A stretch of DNA of 64,000 bases. Source: Trogon surrucura (Eukaryota; Chordata; Aves; Trogoniformes; Trogonidae). Numbering within the stretch: the first letter of the stretch is position 1; each line of letters opens with the position of its first letter. Below the pieces are notes generated by a model. It saw only the letters and a program-made list of their open reading frames with translations. It did no database searches and was not told the origin of the DNA. Shown here in pieces: positions 45,665-58,149 of the stretch. The DNA lies in the NCBI GenBank assembly GCA_020746105.1, contig CM036617.1, positions 170,900,412 to 170,964,411 on the forward strand, written 5' to 3'. The position numbers and the translations under genes were made by a program.

Positions 45665-48600
45665 GTACATGAATTTCGAGTCCTATTTAAGAGACATTGA
45701 ATAATAAAATGTACAGACTGATATGTAAAAACCAAAATCACAAGAGAAATAGTTTTTAGTACACCCAAAGCTTCCGGAGACTTTCTCACAGAAGACTAGA
45801 AAAGCTTGTTATATCCGTTGTAAAGTTACACTGCAAACATTATTTTTTCTTTGCCAGAGTTTGCCCCACAGAAATGAAGCTAAGGAAAATCTAGCAGTGT
45901 TCCCAGTAAGTGAAATTAGCTGTTCAGCTCTGGTTTTTGAGCCTGTAGTGGTCTTCAGAGAGGCATCTGGTGCTGTGCTCATTTTTCGTTACAAAATTTG
46001 CAATTGAGAGCTGTCAGTACATAGCTTTTATTTTCCAGTTAAGCAATTGCTTCAGTTGACATTTTTGAGTTTGCTCGTAAAGGTTTGCCATGCTCTTCAC
46101 TATAAAACATTTGCTGTTTTTTGGTGTAGGTCAAAAGGAAGATGGAATTATTGTTTCTGTACAGATAGTTTGGGTGTATGGATAAGAGTATACACACTTT
46201 TATCTAGAAGGTTTCATCGTAGCATAGTCTGTTTAAAATTAGCACTGCTTTAAATTAGACAGAGGCAATAACTTATTTATCATAAATAAATTGTATTTTT
46301 AAGCTTGAAACATCCACTCTTTGTTTCTTGTCTAGCCAGACTTACTTTTCAAGTAATTTTAGTTCTTCTCAGTCTTGATTTAAAATAGAAAGATTGGAGG
46401 GAGGGGCAGGCTGGTTAATTCTATTCTATATAAATTCCTATAGCTTTTATTGTTGTAGGATCTGAATGTTGCTAAGGCTATCTCGAAGAACATAAGTGGT
46501 TTTTGTGGTGTGTGATGTTTTGTTTCTCTCACTTCTCTTCTTTATAGGTGAGAAGGGATTGCCTAGTGTAGCTTTGTTTTGGCAATATAATTCCTCGTGG
46601 AGGTCTAAATAGGGCTGTATTTCCTGGTTTGGTTTGGTTTGTTTCAAAGTGCAGGCTAGTCAAACCTAGCTGAAGTGTAGGTTCCACTTGTAAAAGAGGA
46701 TGGTGTGATGATGGTGTTTAGCTTCTCTGAGAGTTGTTTCTCAATTTCATAATGTGATTCTATGAGACACTGAGCCGACTTAGTTTTTCAGTGCCATGGG
46801 AAGGAAAAGGTTCTTCTGTTTCTTACCTTGTTTAATTTCCACATTACCAGCAAGCTAACCCAGGCAAAACAAGTGGAAGGTTTCCTGCAGGATTAGGGCG
46901 TTGAGTAGGGTCAGAGAAGGCTCTGAGGAGTATCACAGCCAGTGTGAAGGCGATGACCGGTAGCCAAAGGAAGGCAGGGGAGAAGACAGAGGGAGTGGAG
47001 GTGTGACACTGCAGAGAACTGCTTTCTCTTTCTCTTCATGGAGAAACTGCAGCCTTACAGTTTTCGTGGATATCATTCTGTCAGCAGCATAGACTAGGAT
47101 TTGTCCTTCAGCAAGGTTTTACTGAGCCTGAGACTGTCACATCTGATTTGGCATCAGTCTGACTTAAGCATTTCCCACTCCTCACTTACCCACTTGTTCT
47201 TGCCCTGTGCTAGTCTTGCAAGCTCGGTGTGGCGCTCACTGTGTAGTGGGCAAAACTAGGAAAATAAAAAATTACAGGCTAGTGGAGGGAGGGCTTCTCC
47301 CTCCCCACTGGGATCAGTTCCCTCGTCTGGTACAAGGTGTGACCCTATCTGGCACATACATAGAAGGGCTGACAAGCATCGCCCAGGAGAATGTGCGAGA
47401 TGGGACTGTGTGAACCGAAATTACTGTCAAAGGTGCGTGCTGTGCATGAGTGCACTGCCTGAAAGGTGGGATCAGCAAGGAAAGTGGTCTTACAGGGGCC
47501 TTCATGTAGTGCCTTACCTTCTAACCTACCTCTGACCTTCTGGCTGTAAATGCTTGGTGGTGTTTCCTATTGAGAAACATAGTTTGAGGTTTGTGGAACT
47601 TCAGCAGTATTTTTGCTACATTGTAATTTTCTTGAATGTTGAAACTGTTAATTTAATTTACAAGAAAAATCTGCCTGAGGAGAACATGAACGGAAAAACA
47701 CAGGTGTTTCCAATCTGAGAAGGGAAAGTGTCTCATTGAAATAGTGGTCAGAAGTGTTCTGTGACATAGGTTTTGATTTCTTTGTAATATTTATTCTTGT
47801 TCGTGAAGCATTTTAAAATACAGAATTATCACAAATGATTTTGTGATGTTGTTCACAAATGTGTTTTTGTTAATTTAGAGGTTTTTTTACATAAAAGCAA
47901 AACTTATTTTTTAAAAAATCATTTATAGCCTTACCTATCTGGAGCATTGCACAATATTTATCTTTTCTCAAATAATGCCAACTGCGAATCATCTTTTCCC
48001 GAGTGAGAGAATTCATATTTCTACATCAAGTTCACATTCCTTGATTCGTGTAGGGAAGTTGTTTGTCAAGAGCCCACAGCAATCTCCTTTTCTTAGTCTG
48101 TGGTTGGGTACACTAAGTTTGTTTCCACACTCCTGCCAGGTAACGGTAACAAGAGAAAGATACGTACTTGCTGAAACAGAGTCTGTCATATGCATACGAA
48201 ATACAATCTTTAACAAACATTGTGGTTGTCCTTGTATCGGTATTTTTTTTAATGGCAATAAAAAACCGTGTTCTCTTTAGAAGTAAATCTGTCAAACTGA
48301 CATTTGGTGGGACTGAAAACCAGTTTTACTGTGCACAACATGTAGATCGTGACATTTTAAGAGAGTGAACATAAAACAGGAGTATGTATCTTGTTTTGTA
48401 AAGCAAAGATAAATTCGAATAAGACTGCAATTGCTTGTAAATCACCACATGTACATGTCATTTGAAAGGCTGATGCAGAATTTTAGCATTTGAAAGTATC
48501 TCTTTCAAACTGTAAGTATTTCTGTATGATGAACATTTCTTTGTCCTTTAGTTAAGCAAAGAAGTAGATGAATTGTTTGAGTATGGAAAATATTTGTACT

Positions 48601-50120
48601 CATGAAAAATCGGGTATTTTTAGAAAGCGGCGTTCAAAAATGGCTTGGGCAGTACTTCGGCAAGCATTTCTTTTGATGCTACGGAAAGCTTAAGCGATCC
48701 CCAAAGCAGCTTAATCCCACTCTGTCATTTGCTTCTGAGCGTTGTGGAGATCTGGATTGAAGGTTTGATCTGTGCTAAGAATAGCCTTTGTGTGCCTGGT
48801 CGCTGGGCTGCTTTGTAACCTGCATCAATCAGTGCCCTATTCCAGATCACTGAACGACTGACCAACCAGTTTACCTACCAAGCTGAAGGGATGGGAGCAA
48901 ATAGATTATAAAAGCTGAGACCGGTGCCAAAAGTAATGCCTTTTTGGGGAAAATTGCAAAATCGGCCTAGACCCATGAGAGCTTGTAAGGGGAGGTTTTA
49001 CCCCACCACTCCTTCCCCCTCTCATACTCACCTCCAGCTGCCTCCTTTCTCCTGCTGGTACCAGCGTTTTCGTGGCAGTGTGGTTGCAAAATCAAGAACG
49101 AAGTTCTCAAGCTGTTACAAAACACTACCTTTACTGTGATACGCACATGTATTCTCTATAGTAAGTCTTGGGGCAGGAGACACGACAGTTGAAGAGGAGC
49201 ATTTTTGTAATGGTTTAAATTGTTATCAGTACGTAATTGCAGGATGTCCCAGGGTTTTTGAACTGCAAAAAATTTGGAAAGTTACTTGGGAATTTCAGTT
49301 TGAAGGTATCTGTAAACTCTGTGAAGACAAACTTTGTGCTACAAAAAGTCCGGCCTTTCTGATCAACTCTCTGCAAATAGCAGCTGTATTTCTTAATTTT
49401 CATTGGCAAATAATGTAATGAATAACGCCTTCCCCCTTATACCTTTGACTGTAACCTGTGAAGAATTTTTAAGACATTGATAATAGTTAACACTTCCACA
49501 AATTGTGTCTGAGAGCATTCACAGAGATTTAAATTTTTTTTAAGGTACACTGCTTGCCAACTACATCCATTTAATTAGTTTTCTCTAACATTCTTGATAG
49601 TGTCCCCAGTATAAAATTCTTTTGTTCTGTTTTTGCTGCTTTAACACAAAAATAGAAAAGGCCAATTGCTCTGTCGCCACACTAAAATTTCTTTCGTTGT
49701 TTTAAGTAAGCCATTCAAGTAAAAGTATTTTAGTGTAAATGTGACACAGCTGTGATGAAAGGTATCGTGTCTCCTGAATATCAGCAGTAATAAATATATA
49801 CAGTCTGTTTGATTTACATGGACCCGTCAACAATGAATTGCTGTACTTAACGTGTTTCTAAATTTCACATTGGAAGGCATTTAAAAATGGGTTTACAGTG
49901 AAAAAAACTATTTTCTAACTAGCAAAATTAAGCTTTTCAATTAGATTGCAAGCGTTTGCATTCCATATACAGTAAGTGGGTCAGACTTTCCATAGCCTTG
50001 TGCAGAGAAATCAGAAGTTGAAGGTGAAGAAGCCTTAAGGTTTCATCCGTTAAGGTAGTGCACCCGCCCTTAAGGTAATATATCCACTGTCATTCCATTA
50101 CATTTATTTCTTCTTTCTAG
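45665..50120 (+). other. NR2C1: NR2C1 intron 2
   Basis: 4.5-kb intron. No repeat was clearly recognised apart from a possible mariner-like scrap at about 48920. Open frames (47207-47413, 47975-48368 and others) have no family similarity. Confidence 0.8.
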
Positions 50121-50228
50121 ATTACCCATTCTCCGGGAGCTGTTACACAAACACTAATGGATGGGACGGCACAACGAATACAGATCGTCCCTGCAGATTC
50201 AGGCCTCTCTTTACCACAACGTATACAG
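50121..50228 (+). CDS. NR2C1: NR2C1 exon 3: TR4-like 36-codon exon
   Basis: Good splice sites (ttctttctag and CAG|gtatgc) bound 108 bp with phase 0 at both ends, so it can be included or skipped without a frameshift. It encodes ITHSPGAVTQTLMDGTAQ and then RIQIVPADSGLSLPQRIQ. The second half closely resembles the extreme N-terminus of TR4/NR2C2 (RIQIISTDSAVASPQRIQ as I remember it). The following exon starts IVTDQQTGQKIQIVTA in both paralogues. As I recall it, the main mammalian TR2 protein passes straight from QQMGE to IVTEQQTGQ without this exon. Confidence 0.85.
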
Positions 50229-53200
50229 GTATGCTTCATCTGATATATTGTAGAAGCAGAGACAAAACTATTTATTTCTACCGGTTTTCACATATAGTTC
50301 TTTTCAATTTGTATCGTATTATTTGCTTGAGTGTAAATATTGAGCCCTGGATGGCAGAGACCGTTCCTTTTTAAAGAGGAATAAAACATCATTCCAATGC
50401 TTTCTCCTTTTTTTTTTCTTTTATTTTGTCCTAAGAATTTTAAGAATACAAAAAAAATTGTAACCACTGAAAAGGAAAAGATTTTTCTTAATACTATAAT
50501 GATTCTGCCCTTTAAAAGCTGAATATCTTTTAGGTTTGGTAATTCAACTGAGTTGTTGGAATATTTCTATGTTTTGAGGCAGGGAGGGAAATACTGTGTC
50601 ATACCATTGATATAGATCATGCAAAAGTGCAAGGCAGCCTAATGTCTAAGAAGGATACTGGGTTTTGTTTGTTCCAACCCGTGTTATATGTCCCACTATA
50701 CTAATTCAGAGCCAGGCCAGGTAAGAGTCTCCAGTTCAAGGGAGAGTATGAAGTTTTTGACAGTGTAGGTAGTTAAATCAATATAGATGTGTGTATATGG
50801 AAATTAGGATGATTTAGGGAATGGAATTTTATATTTTATCCTCTAAAAGTTAATAAAAGTCCTTGCAAACTTTGTATTTTGAAAATTCATCCTAGAGAAA
50901 AAATACCAATAGCAGAACAAATTTTAAAAATATTCTCAAATGTCTGTTGTTGCAAACAAAACCACTGATTTAAGCGAGCCAGCTGCTGGTATAGTCTTGG
51001 CTGCTTTTTCTTTTTCTGGCCTCATTCTTCACTATTTCCACTGGTTTTTCCTGATTTGGTGCATTATGTTCAAGCTTTCAACCTTCTAAGATTCCCCCCG
51101 TACGTTTTATTTTATCACCCCCTACCTGTGCTCTAGTCATGGTGCCGGTCTTGCCTATCCAGTAGTTCTTTTTTCTTTCGGGTACCTCCACTCCTTTTCT
51201 ATGCTTTGTGTACAACTGTACCTTTTATTAACTGATTTACGTTAATCAATTAACCACCATGTCCTTATCCTCTGTTCTCAGTGTCAGTGCCTGTGTGCTG
51301 TAAGGTCCCTGAAGCCATTTAATGTAATTTCAGCTTCAGGGGCTGAGTGTGGGGACACGACATAGAAACCCAAGAGTCTACTTCTGGTTAGGCACTGCAA
51401 TTACAGCAAATAGCATGAACATGGAAGAATTGTATTTCTAGGGACAGGGACCTTTATATAGTTTTTCATTGTTTCATGTAGCTGGACAATCACTTCTTTC
51501 TAATGCAGCTACTTTGCACCTTGTCTTTTTTTCACCACGCTCTTTGATTCTTGCTTCAAAACGGATGGTGAGCGCTTTGGGGCGATGGTTGTCTCTTGAT
51601 ATATGTGAAACAACACCCAGTCGAATGGCATCCTGCCTGCAACAGGCATCTACAAACATGTCACCAGTATCAGTAATGATAAAATCCGTATAACTTAGTA
51701 ATGAAAACTTTCCTCAAAGCAAAATATATGTGAATAGTGAAGTAGTTTGTAGGAGCAAATACATCTCAGTGAAATGTTCAAAATAAATGTTAATTTGATT
51801 CATTTTGAGTTTGTATTTTAAGCAATGTTTTTTCTTTATTATTACTAAATGCACATAAATCTCTGAAATCTTGAAATACAAAATCCTCAGTAAAATGTTC
51901 ATTAAAGCATTTCGTTAGTCACCCTTTTCAGGGAATACTAACACTTCTCTAGGATACTAGTTGAATGTCACATTTGTTGTTAAACAGACATTTCTGTTCA
52001 AAACTGTCTGTTATAAACAGGTGGATTAGTTCTCTGTGTTTAGACACTTTTTTCCCCTAGAAGAGAAGCACAGAATTACCAAGGTATTTAATTTATTGAA
52101 ATTATATTCAAATGGAAGTCAAAACTTGTAAATGGATGAGACTTGAAAGCAATGAAGGAAAATCCTATCCTTCACTATCATCAGGGTGCTCAAATGAAGT
52201 ACACGAGGGAAGTGTATTTTTAAAGTAGACAATCCCGACTTAATACATTCCTCTTTTATAACATTATCCCTTTAGCGATACAGAGTTTCACATTATGAAG
52301 AAACATGATGTGTTGTCACTGAGCCCTGATTGATTCCTCTGAGAAGATAAGCGGTTTTCTTTTTCCCTTTGATTATATTTCCTCTTATCTCACCATTTAG
52401 GCACTGCAAGTTTTTATACTTCAGTGAACTGCTCCACTTTTCAGAGTCCTGTTGCAATTTAAGTGGAGTTTTTGCAGGTATACGGCCGTAAGAGGTCAGC
52501 TGCAGACAGACTGTGCTTCACTGTTTAAAAGTGCTTTCTCTTTTGCCTCTGTCAGTTGTCAAGTGCTTTACAGCTGCAGAAACCATTTGTGCAGGTTAAA
52601 TAACTTTGTATGGATATTACCATAACACTCTACCTGCTATGTCATGTAGTGAAAACTGCACGAGCATCCTGCTAGGATTTGAAGAATTGGGGCACTATTT
52701 GTTAAATATCAGGTGAATTAAATTCTGTGAAGCTCTAACAGTTCTTCTGCCTACTGACCTGCCATATTTATCTACAAATACATACCTTTTTTTAAATTAT
52801 GGAGCTGGACTGCAATAAGAAAAGAAAAGATGATTGAGCATATATATCAAAAAGTAATTTCAACTTCAGTTTAAAGCTCTATCTTCACTGTTTGGGACAT
52901 GCTGGTTTTTGAGTTTTAAACTGTACTTCGTATAAACCTAACTGGATCAGCTGTATGCCTTTTTTGATGTACAAATAATTGCACTTTTAAGATTTTAGGT
53001 AAGAGTGTCTTTCAAAGGGCAGGTCTGTAAATTCAAGAAACAGCACAGTATTGTGTGTTTAGGTTTTGAACATATACACATCCTGTGGAGAGCAACTAAT
53101 CCCAGTAAAGCAGACGTGTGTGGGGAGAAGGGGAAGGGAGCATCATCTACTTGGAAAATAGCCAGAAATGACACGTGAGAAATAAAGATGATAAATGAAG

Positions 53201-54993
53201 AGAAGCAGAATGGAGTGGAAGGAGAAAGTTAAGCAAAGAAGGGAACTAAAAGGGAAAAAAAGTTTGCTTTCTAAGGAATATAGAACTGACATAAAGGAAC
53301 TGAAAGGAGAAATAAGGGTCTGCTGTTGTCATCTGTGGTACTGGATGAGTAGATATCTGGCATACCCTGTATTAAACACATTGAGAAATGTTATGGGGAT
53401 TTTACGTTGTCTTCCCACCCTACACCCCAAATCTCATGGTAAGGTATGTCATTTTCTAGTATCTTTAGCATCTGGAGATTGATCATCTTACCTGGACGTT
53501 GCTCTTAAAGAAGTTTTTTATTTTGTTTTGCAGAGAAAAATAAAAAAGAAATTTGATCCATTAAAATGTTAATAGCAAAAGGCCTCCTGAAGGAAACACA
53601 TGTCTTTTGTGTGATTTGAAACTCATAATTTCCAAATATTGAAAAGTGGCAATATTGATTTATAATTGCTGAAATTAGATACTCCGTTTATATCTGGCAC
53701 TGCTTATCTTTTTAAAACATAAGCTATACACAAGCTTTGGAAACAAATTTAAGTATCTTGAACATTTAGAGAAAGTAATGAGCTGGTGGTGAAGGTGCAA
53801 TAGCCAAGTTGTTAAAGACCTGTGTGATTTTATGCCTCATTTAGTTTCATTGTGCTCCTGTTCTCCACCTAAAAAATGTAATTAATACTGCTTCCCTAAT
53901 TACATGAAACTAGTTATGGTAAGTGTTAGATCATGAAATAAATATTTTCATCAGTAATAAGGACCATATAAATGTTAGAGATGCATATATGGACATAAAG
54001 GTTTAGTTACAAGTTAGTTATAAATTCAAAAATAGTTTGCAGGAAACAGTCTTCATAGGATGATTCTCCTTAGTTTCTTAATAAACCAGACACTTTTCTG
54101 TATAGGCATTTTGATGGAGAAAAGTGGGAAGTAACTAAAAGTGAAATTTGTAATAGAAATTTATAACAGAAGAATTTTATAATAGAAATTTATAATAGAA
54201 GATATGTGAAATCTTGATTATTTTATCTGCGGATTATAATCTTCTAACAGAGTTAGCAAACAAATGGAGTGTAGTGGAGGATTATTTAATAAAGTTCTGC
54301 TGTATTTGTGCTTGAAAATAGGGATCAAATGGAAAAAAAAACAGTCTGTAGGTCTGTTCTTGATTACTAAATGAAATACAAAGATAAGTTTTCCCTTGAA
54401 AAAAAAATGGCAGGGAGAAGGTTTCTGGTTTTTAGTTATTTTATGTAGAAATATATATGTTAATTAAAAAAAAGCCTCCCCAAAAATGAAACCTAAAATG
54501 TATATACAAGTGCAACAAGATTACTGCTTTTCTTGCTGTTTGATGCTTACATTTTTTCCTTTGGAAGTCTCCATTTTTGTTTCTAAGAAGCTTTTGGTTA
54601 AGCAGCCGATCCTGGGAGGTGCTAAGCACTTCGTGGTATGCAGTGAATTGAAGGGTAACATGACAGGTCTTGGGTCTGAGCTGCACACATACCTTGGATT
54701 CTGGGTGATAGAATTGTCAAGAGTTTCAACAGTGTTGCAAAAACATGGGACAGTTGTAAAACTTGAGTATGATCTCAGGTTTTGGCTTCAGACACCCTCA
54801 ATTGAAATGTGTTGAAAATACAGTGAAAATCTAAGGTTTTGTCTGAGTTTACTTCACTCTTGTGTGACAGAGGGGAAGACTGTCCTGCTTTGCAAATGTC
54901 AAAGGCAAAATTCCCGTTTTCTTGAAGTGCCCGGATTGGGCCCCAAAGGTGAACTTAAATTACCGTAACAATTTGAGATAAATGTATTATTAG
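50229..54993 (+). other. NR2C1: NR2C1 intron 3
   Basis: 4.8-kb intron. It holds a 29-bp tandem duplication (54151-54208) and an unexplained coding-like stretch on the minus strand (51474-51690, see findings). The remainder is AT-rich and featureless. Confidence 0.8.
54151..54208. repeat. 29-bp tandem duplication
   Basis: Two adjacent copies of a 29-bp unit beginning TAATAGAAATTTATAA, with a few differences at the end of the second copy. Confidence 0.8.
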
Positions 54994-55224
54994 ATTGTCA
55001 CAGATCAGCAGACGGGCCAGAAGATTCAGATTGTTACAGCACTTGATCAGAGCTCAGCAGGCAAGCAGTTCATCTTAACAAATCATGATGGCTCTACCCC
55101 AAGCAAGGTGATCCTTGCCAGACAAGATTCCACTCCAGGAAAAGTTATCCTGGCAACTCCAGATGCTGCAGGTGTCAACCAACTGTTTTTTGCATCCCCT
55201 GATATATCTGCACAACACATCCAG
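54994..55224 (+). CDS. NR2C1: NR2C1 exon 4: A/B region
   Basis: 77 codons, phase 0-0, from IVTDQQTGQKIQIVTALDQS through KQFILTNHDGSTPSKVILAR and DAAGVNQLFFASPDISAQHI to a final Q. This is the conserved N-terminal modulator region of TR2, rich in short beta-prone repeats of the form (K)xxLxTxD. The acceptor is tattattag and the donor CAG|gtagat. Residues 55-131 of the predicted protein if exon 3 is included. Confidence 0.95.
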
Positions 55225-55320
55225 GTAGATAATCCACTTTATTTCATAATTTTGGTTCAAATGGGATAAGAAGAGATGTTTTATTTCCAAATATGTCTGT
55301 CTGGGTTCTCCTTTTATCAG

Positions 55321-55343
55321 TTTGTTTTGTTTTGTTTTGTTTT
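55321..55343. repeat. (TTTTG)n microsatellite
   Basis: Four to five TTTTG units in intron 4. Confidence 0.75.
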
Positions 55344-55910
55344 AATCCTATACTTTTCCTTGCACTAGGGCTCAGCATGGTTACTCAGAAATGATGAAAA
55401 AAACTTTTTTAAAAAATAAATTTAATGCTTTTAAGATCTTTACCCTGGCTCATGACATTAGAAATAATATTGTTATTTTTAATGTCATTTCCACCTCCTG
55501 CCATACCAACAGTCCTTCTTTATTTCTACTTCATTGACTTTCCATCTGTTTTCACATATTGTTGAAAAACATGCTCTTTATTGTCTTTATCACTTAGCAT
55601 TTTCTTCGGCTTGTTTTCCTCTTCGTATGCGGTTGTAACTACTGTTCAGCTCTGTGAATTGTACTCCAAGGTAGATTCTCAGAAAGACTGTTTAGTAGGG
55701 AAGTCCAGTGCTCAGTGGGGATGGGAAAATAACACTAAAGATTTTGGGTTTACTGATGTGCGTTTGTAACTAGCCAGGATTAGGCTCCCTAAACTGGTCC
55801 CCAGCGCACCTTACTGCAACGCACATTTGTATGTGCTGCTTTCTTAGTCCTCGCCCTCCAACTTCCAGCCTTCCTGCCCCATATCCTCACCTGGCAAGGA
55901 TGGGGTGGCA

Positions 55911-56305
55911 CTCATAGAACCGTAGAGTGTTCGGGGTTGGCAGGGACCTCTAGAGATCACCTACTCCAACCCCCCTGCCAGAGCAGGATCCCCTTGGGGA
56001 GCCACACGGGAACACACCCAGGAGGGTTTTGAAAGTCTCCAGAGAAGGAGGCTCCACAACCTCTCTGGGCAGCCTGTGCCAGTGCTCTGTGACCCTCACA
56101 GTAAAGAAGTTTCTCCTCATGTTGAGGTGGAACTTCCCATGTTCTAACTTAACCCCGTTATTTCTTGTTCTATTACTGGACACCACTGAAAAGAGATTTT
56201 CCCCTTCCTCTTGACACCCACCCCTCAGATATTTATATAAGTTAATAAGATCCCCAAGTGAAGAACATGCTCAGAAGACTTGGGACATGTGAGCTCCTTC
56301 AGCAT
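55911..56305 (-). mobile_element. CR1 3' fragment, antisense
   Basis: It begins ATAGAACCGTAGAGTGTTCG and GGGTTGGCAGGGACCTCTAG on the + strand. On the minus strand it encodes the CR1 C-terminus ([20 protein letters not shown]). The tail repeat is damaged, and a deletion or scrambling is seen after about 56255. It is of intermediate age. Confidence 0.88.
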
Positions 56306-58115
56306 GAATTAGGAGATCGCTGCGCTCCAGCTATAGCGTCTTTATCGCTTACTGTTTTACCCACGTACATTTACACCACTGTTATAATACATCAGAAAAC
56401 ATTAGGGTTGCTGCAGTGCGTTCAGTCCAGTATCTTACACTTAAACAACGGCCGGTAACAGTTGCTTAAAGGAAAAATACTAAAAACTGGGCAAGTGGAT
56501 AATGATCCTTCTGATCCCTTCACTTCCATCAGCTGATGATTTAGAGCAACCTCCTAATATAAAGATTGCAGTGTATCATATTTGATAGCTGCCACTCAAG
56601 TTTAACAAAGTTTTTTGTTACTTACATAGATTATATATGTTTTGGTCTGTATAGTATTCTGTAGTATAGTTGTATATTGTGCAGAGAATACTTTAGTTGA
56701 TTTGATCTTCTGAGAAAAGTATTTAATTTGGTGTCTCTTGCACTGTAAGAAACAGCTGTAAACATTCTTTTGATTTTATAATCACTATTATGCATTTTTT
56801 AAGTAATCTTTTTTTCAACTGAAGCCCCCTGATCTTTTTTAGTGTGTGCTCTTCTGGGAGCCAGTCCACTAGTCTGTTTCACTATCCACATATTGTTTAA
56901 GCTTGAAACATCTCTCTGTACTATATATCACTTTTTTTCCCCCCCCCAAAACTCACAAATCTTTGCAAATGAACATCCAGAGTCCTTGCTCCAAAGTATT
57001 CGGTTGCCATGAATGGAGGAGCAATAGCAAAAGCCAATCCTGTTGAGAGGCATTTAAGTATGTTTAGTGGTATCATATACTTTGTATTTTAGGTAAACAT
57101 CAACAGAAGTATAAACCAGTGAGATACGAAGTAACCCATATAAAAAATATTTTCAAAGACAACTTAAGAGGTGAGAAGTGTGCCACACTAGTTGAAAAGG
57201 CAAAATCCAGGAATAGAAGAAGTCTGGATGAAAAATTGAAAGCTCTAGTTCTGATTGTACAGTTTGGGCAAGATAGATTAGTTTGAGAGGCAACAGAGTA
57301 TTCTGTCACTTTAGATTGTTCTGTTGTCAACTAATGTGAATGGGTAGGGATCTCTTTGTTTCCATTTAAATTAATGAAATAGAGAGTACCATTCATTTGT
57401 TGTTCGCCTGCATCCTCTCTGGGATCTTTCATATTTTCTCCCCTAAATGATCTTTTCACGTGCAGTTTCATTTCTTTTGTTGTTCTTTTGTAGCCTTCAC
57501 TCGAAATGTCCATTCATTTGCTCTGCAAAAAACCTCTCCTTTGTTGCATCTTATCTTTGCATTGACTCATTTCGCAAGACACTTCTTCCATCATCTATTT
57601 TACCCTCAGTGGCTCTTCTTCTTCTTAATAATGAATTTTAATTCATCACCTTCAAGGTCAGTTGATGAGTTCTCTTGAGTCTGGGATTTTTATCTCTTCA
57701 TGGGCCCAATTCTGTAGACCTTCCTTACGTGGAATTTCCCATTTCAGTGCAGGTTTTATTTACGGAAAGACTTAGAATTTGGTTTTATATATTTTATGTA
57801 ATATCCTGAAAAGGCATAATGTTAATAATGGAAATTAGGAAGGAACAAAAGGTTCATTCTTTTAACTTGCCCATATTGTTTTTCTTAGAAAGATGTTATA
57901 TTAACAGAAAACTTGATAGTTAATCTCTGAGACAGCATCGTTAACAAAAGCTAACTAGAAAGAAGTATGCTTGATTATGTGTTGTCTACATTATCTTCCA
58001 AATTGCCCGAAAGTGATTTCTTAGTTTTCTCTGTAGAAGATAGGGTGCTTTCGCTTTCAGAAAATTATCTTTCTTTTTACCAGAGGTCCTGTTTTGAATA
58101 TGCAAGGCAATATTC

Positions 58116-58149
58116 AACACAGTAGAAGTCAGAACACAGTAGAAGTTAG
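58116..58149. repeat. 17-bp tandem duplication
   Basis: AACACAGTAGAAGTCAG is followed directly by AACACAGTAGAAGTTAG. Confidence 0.75.
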
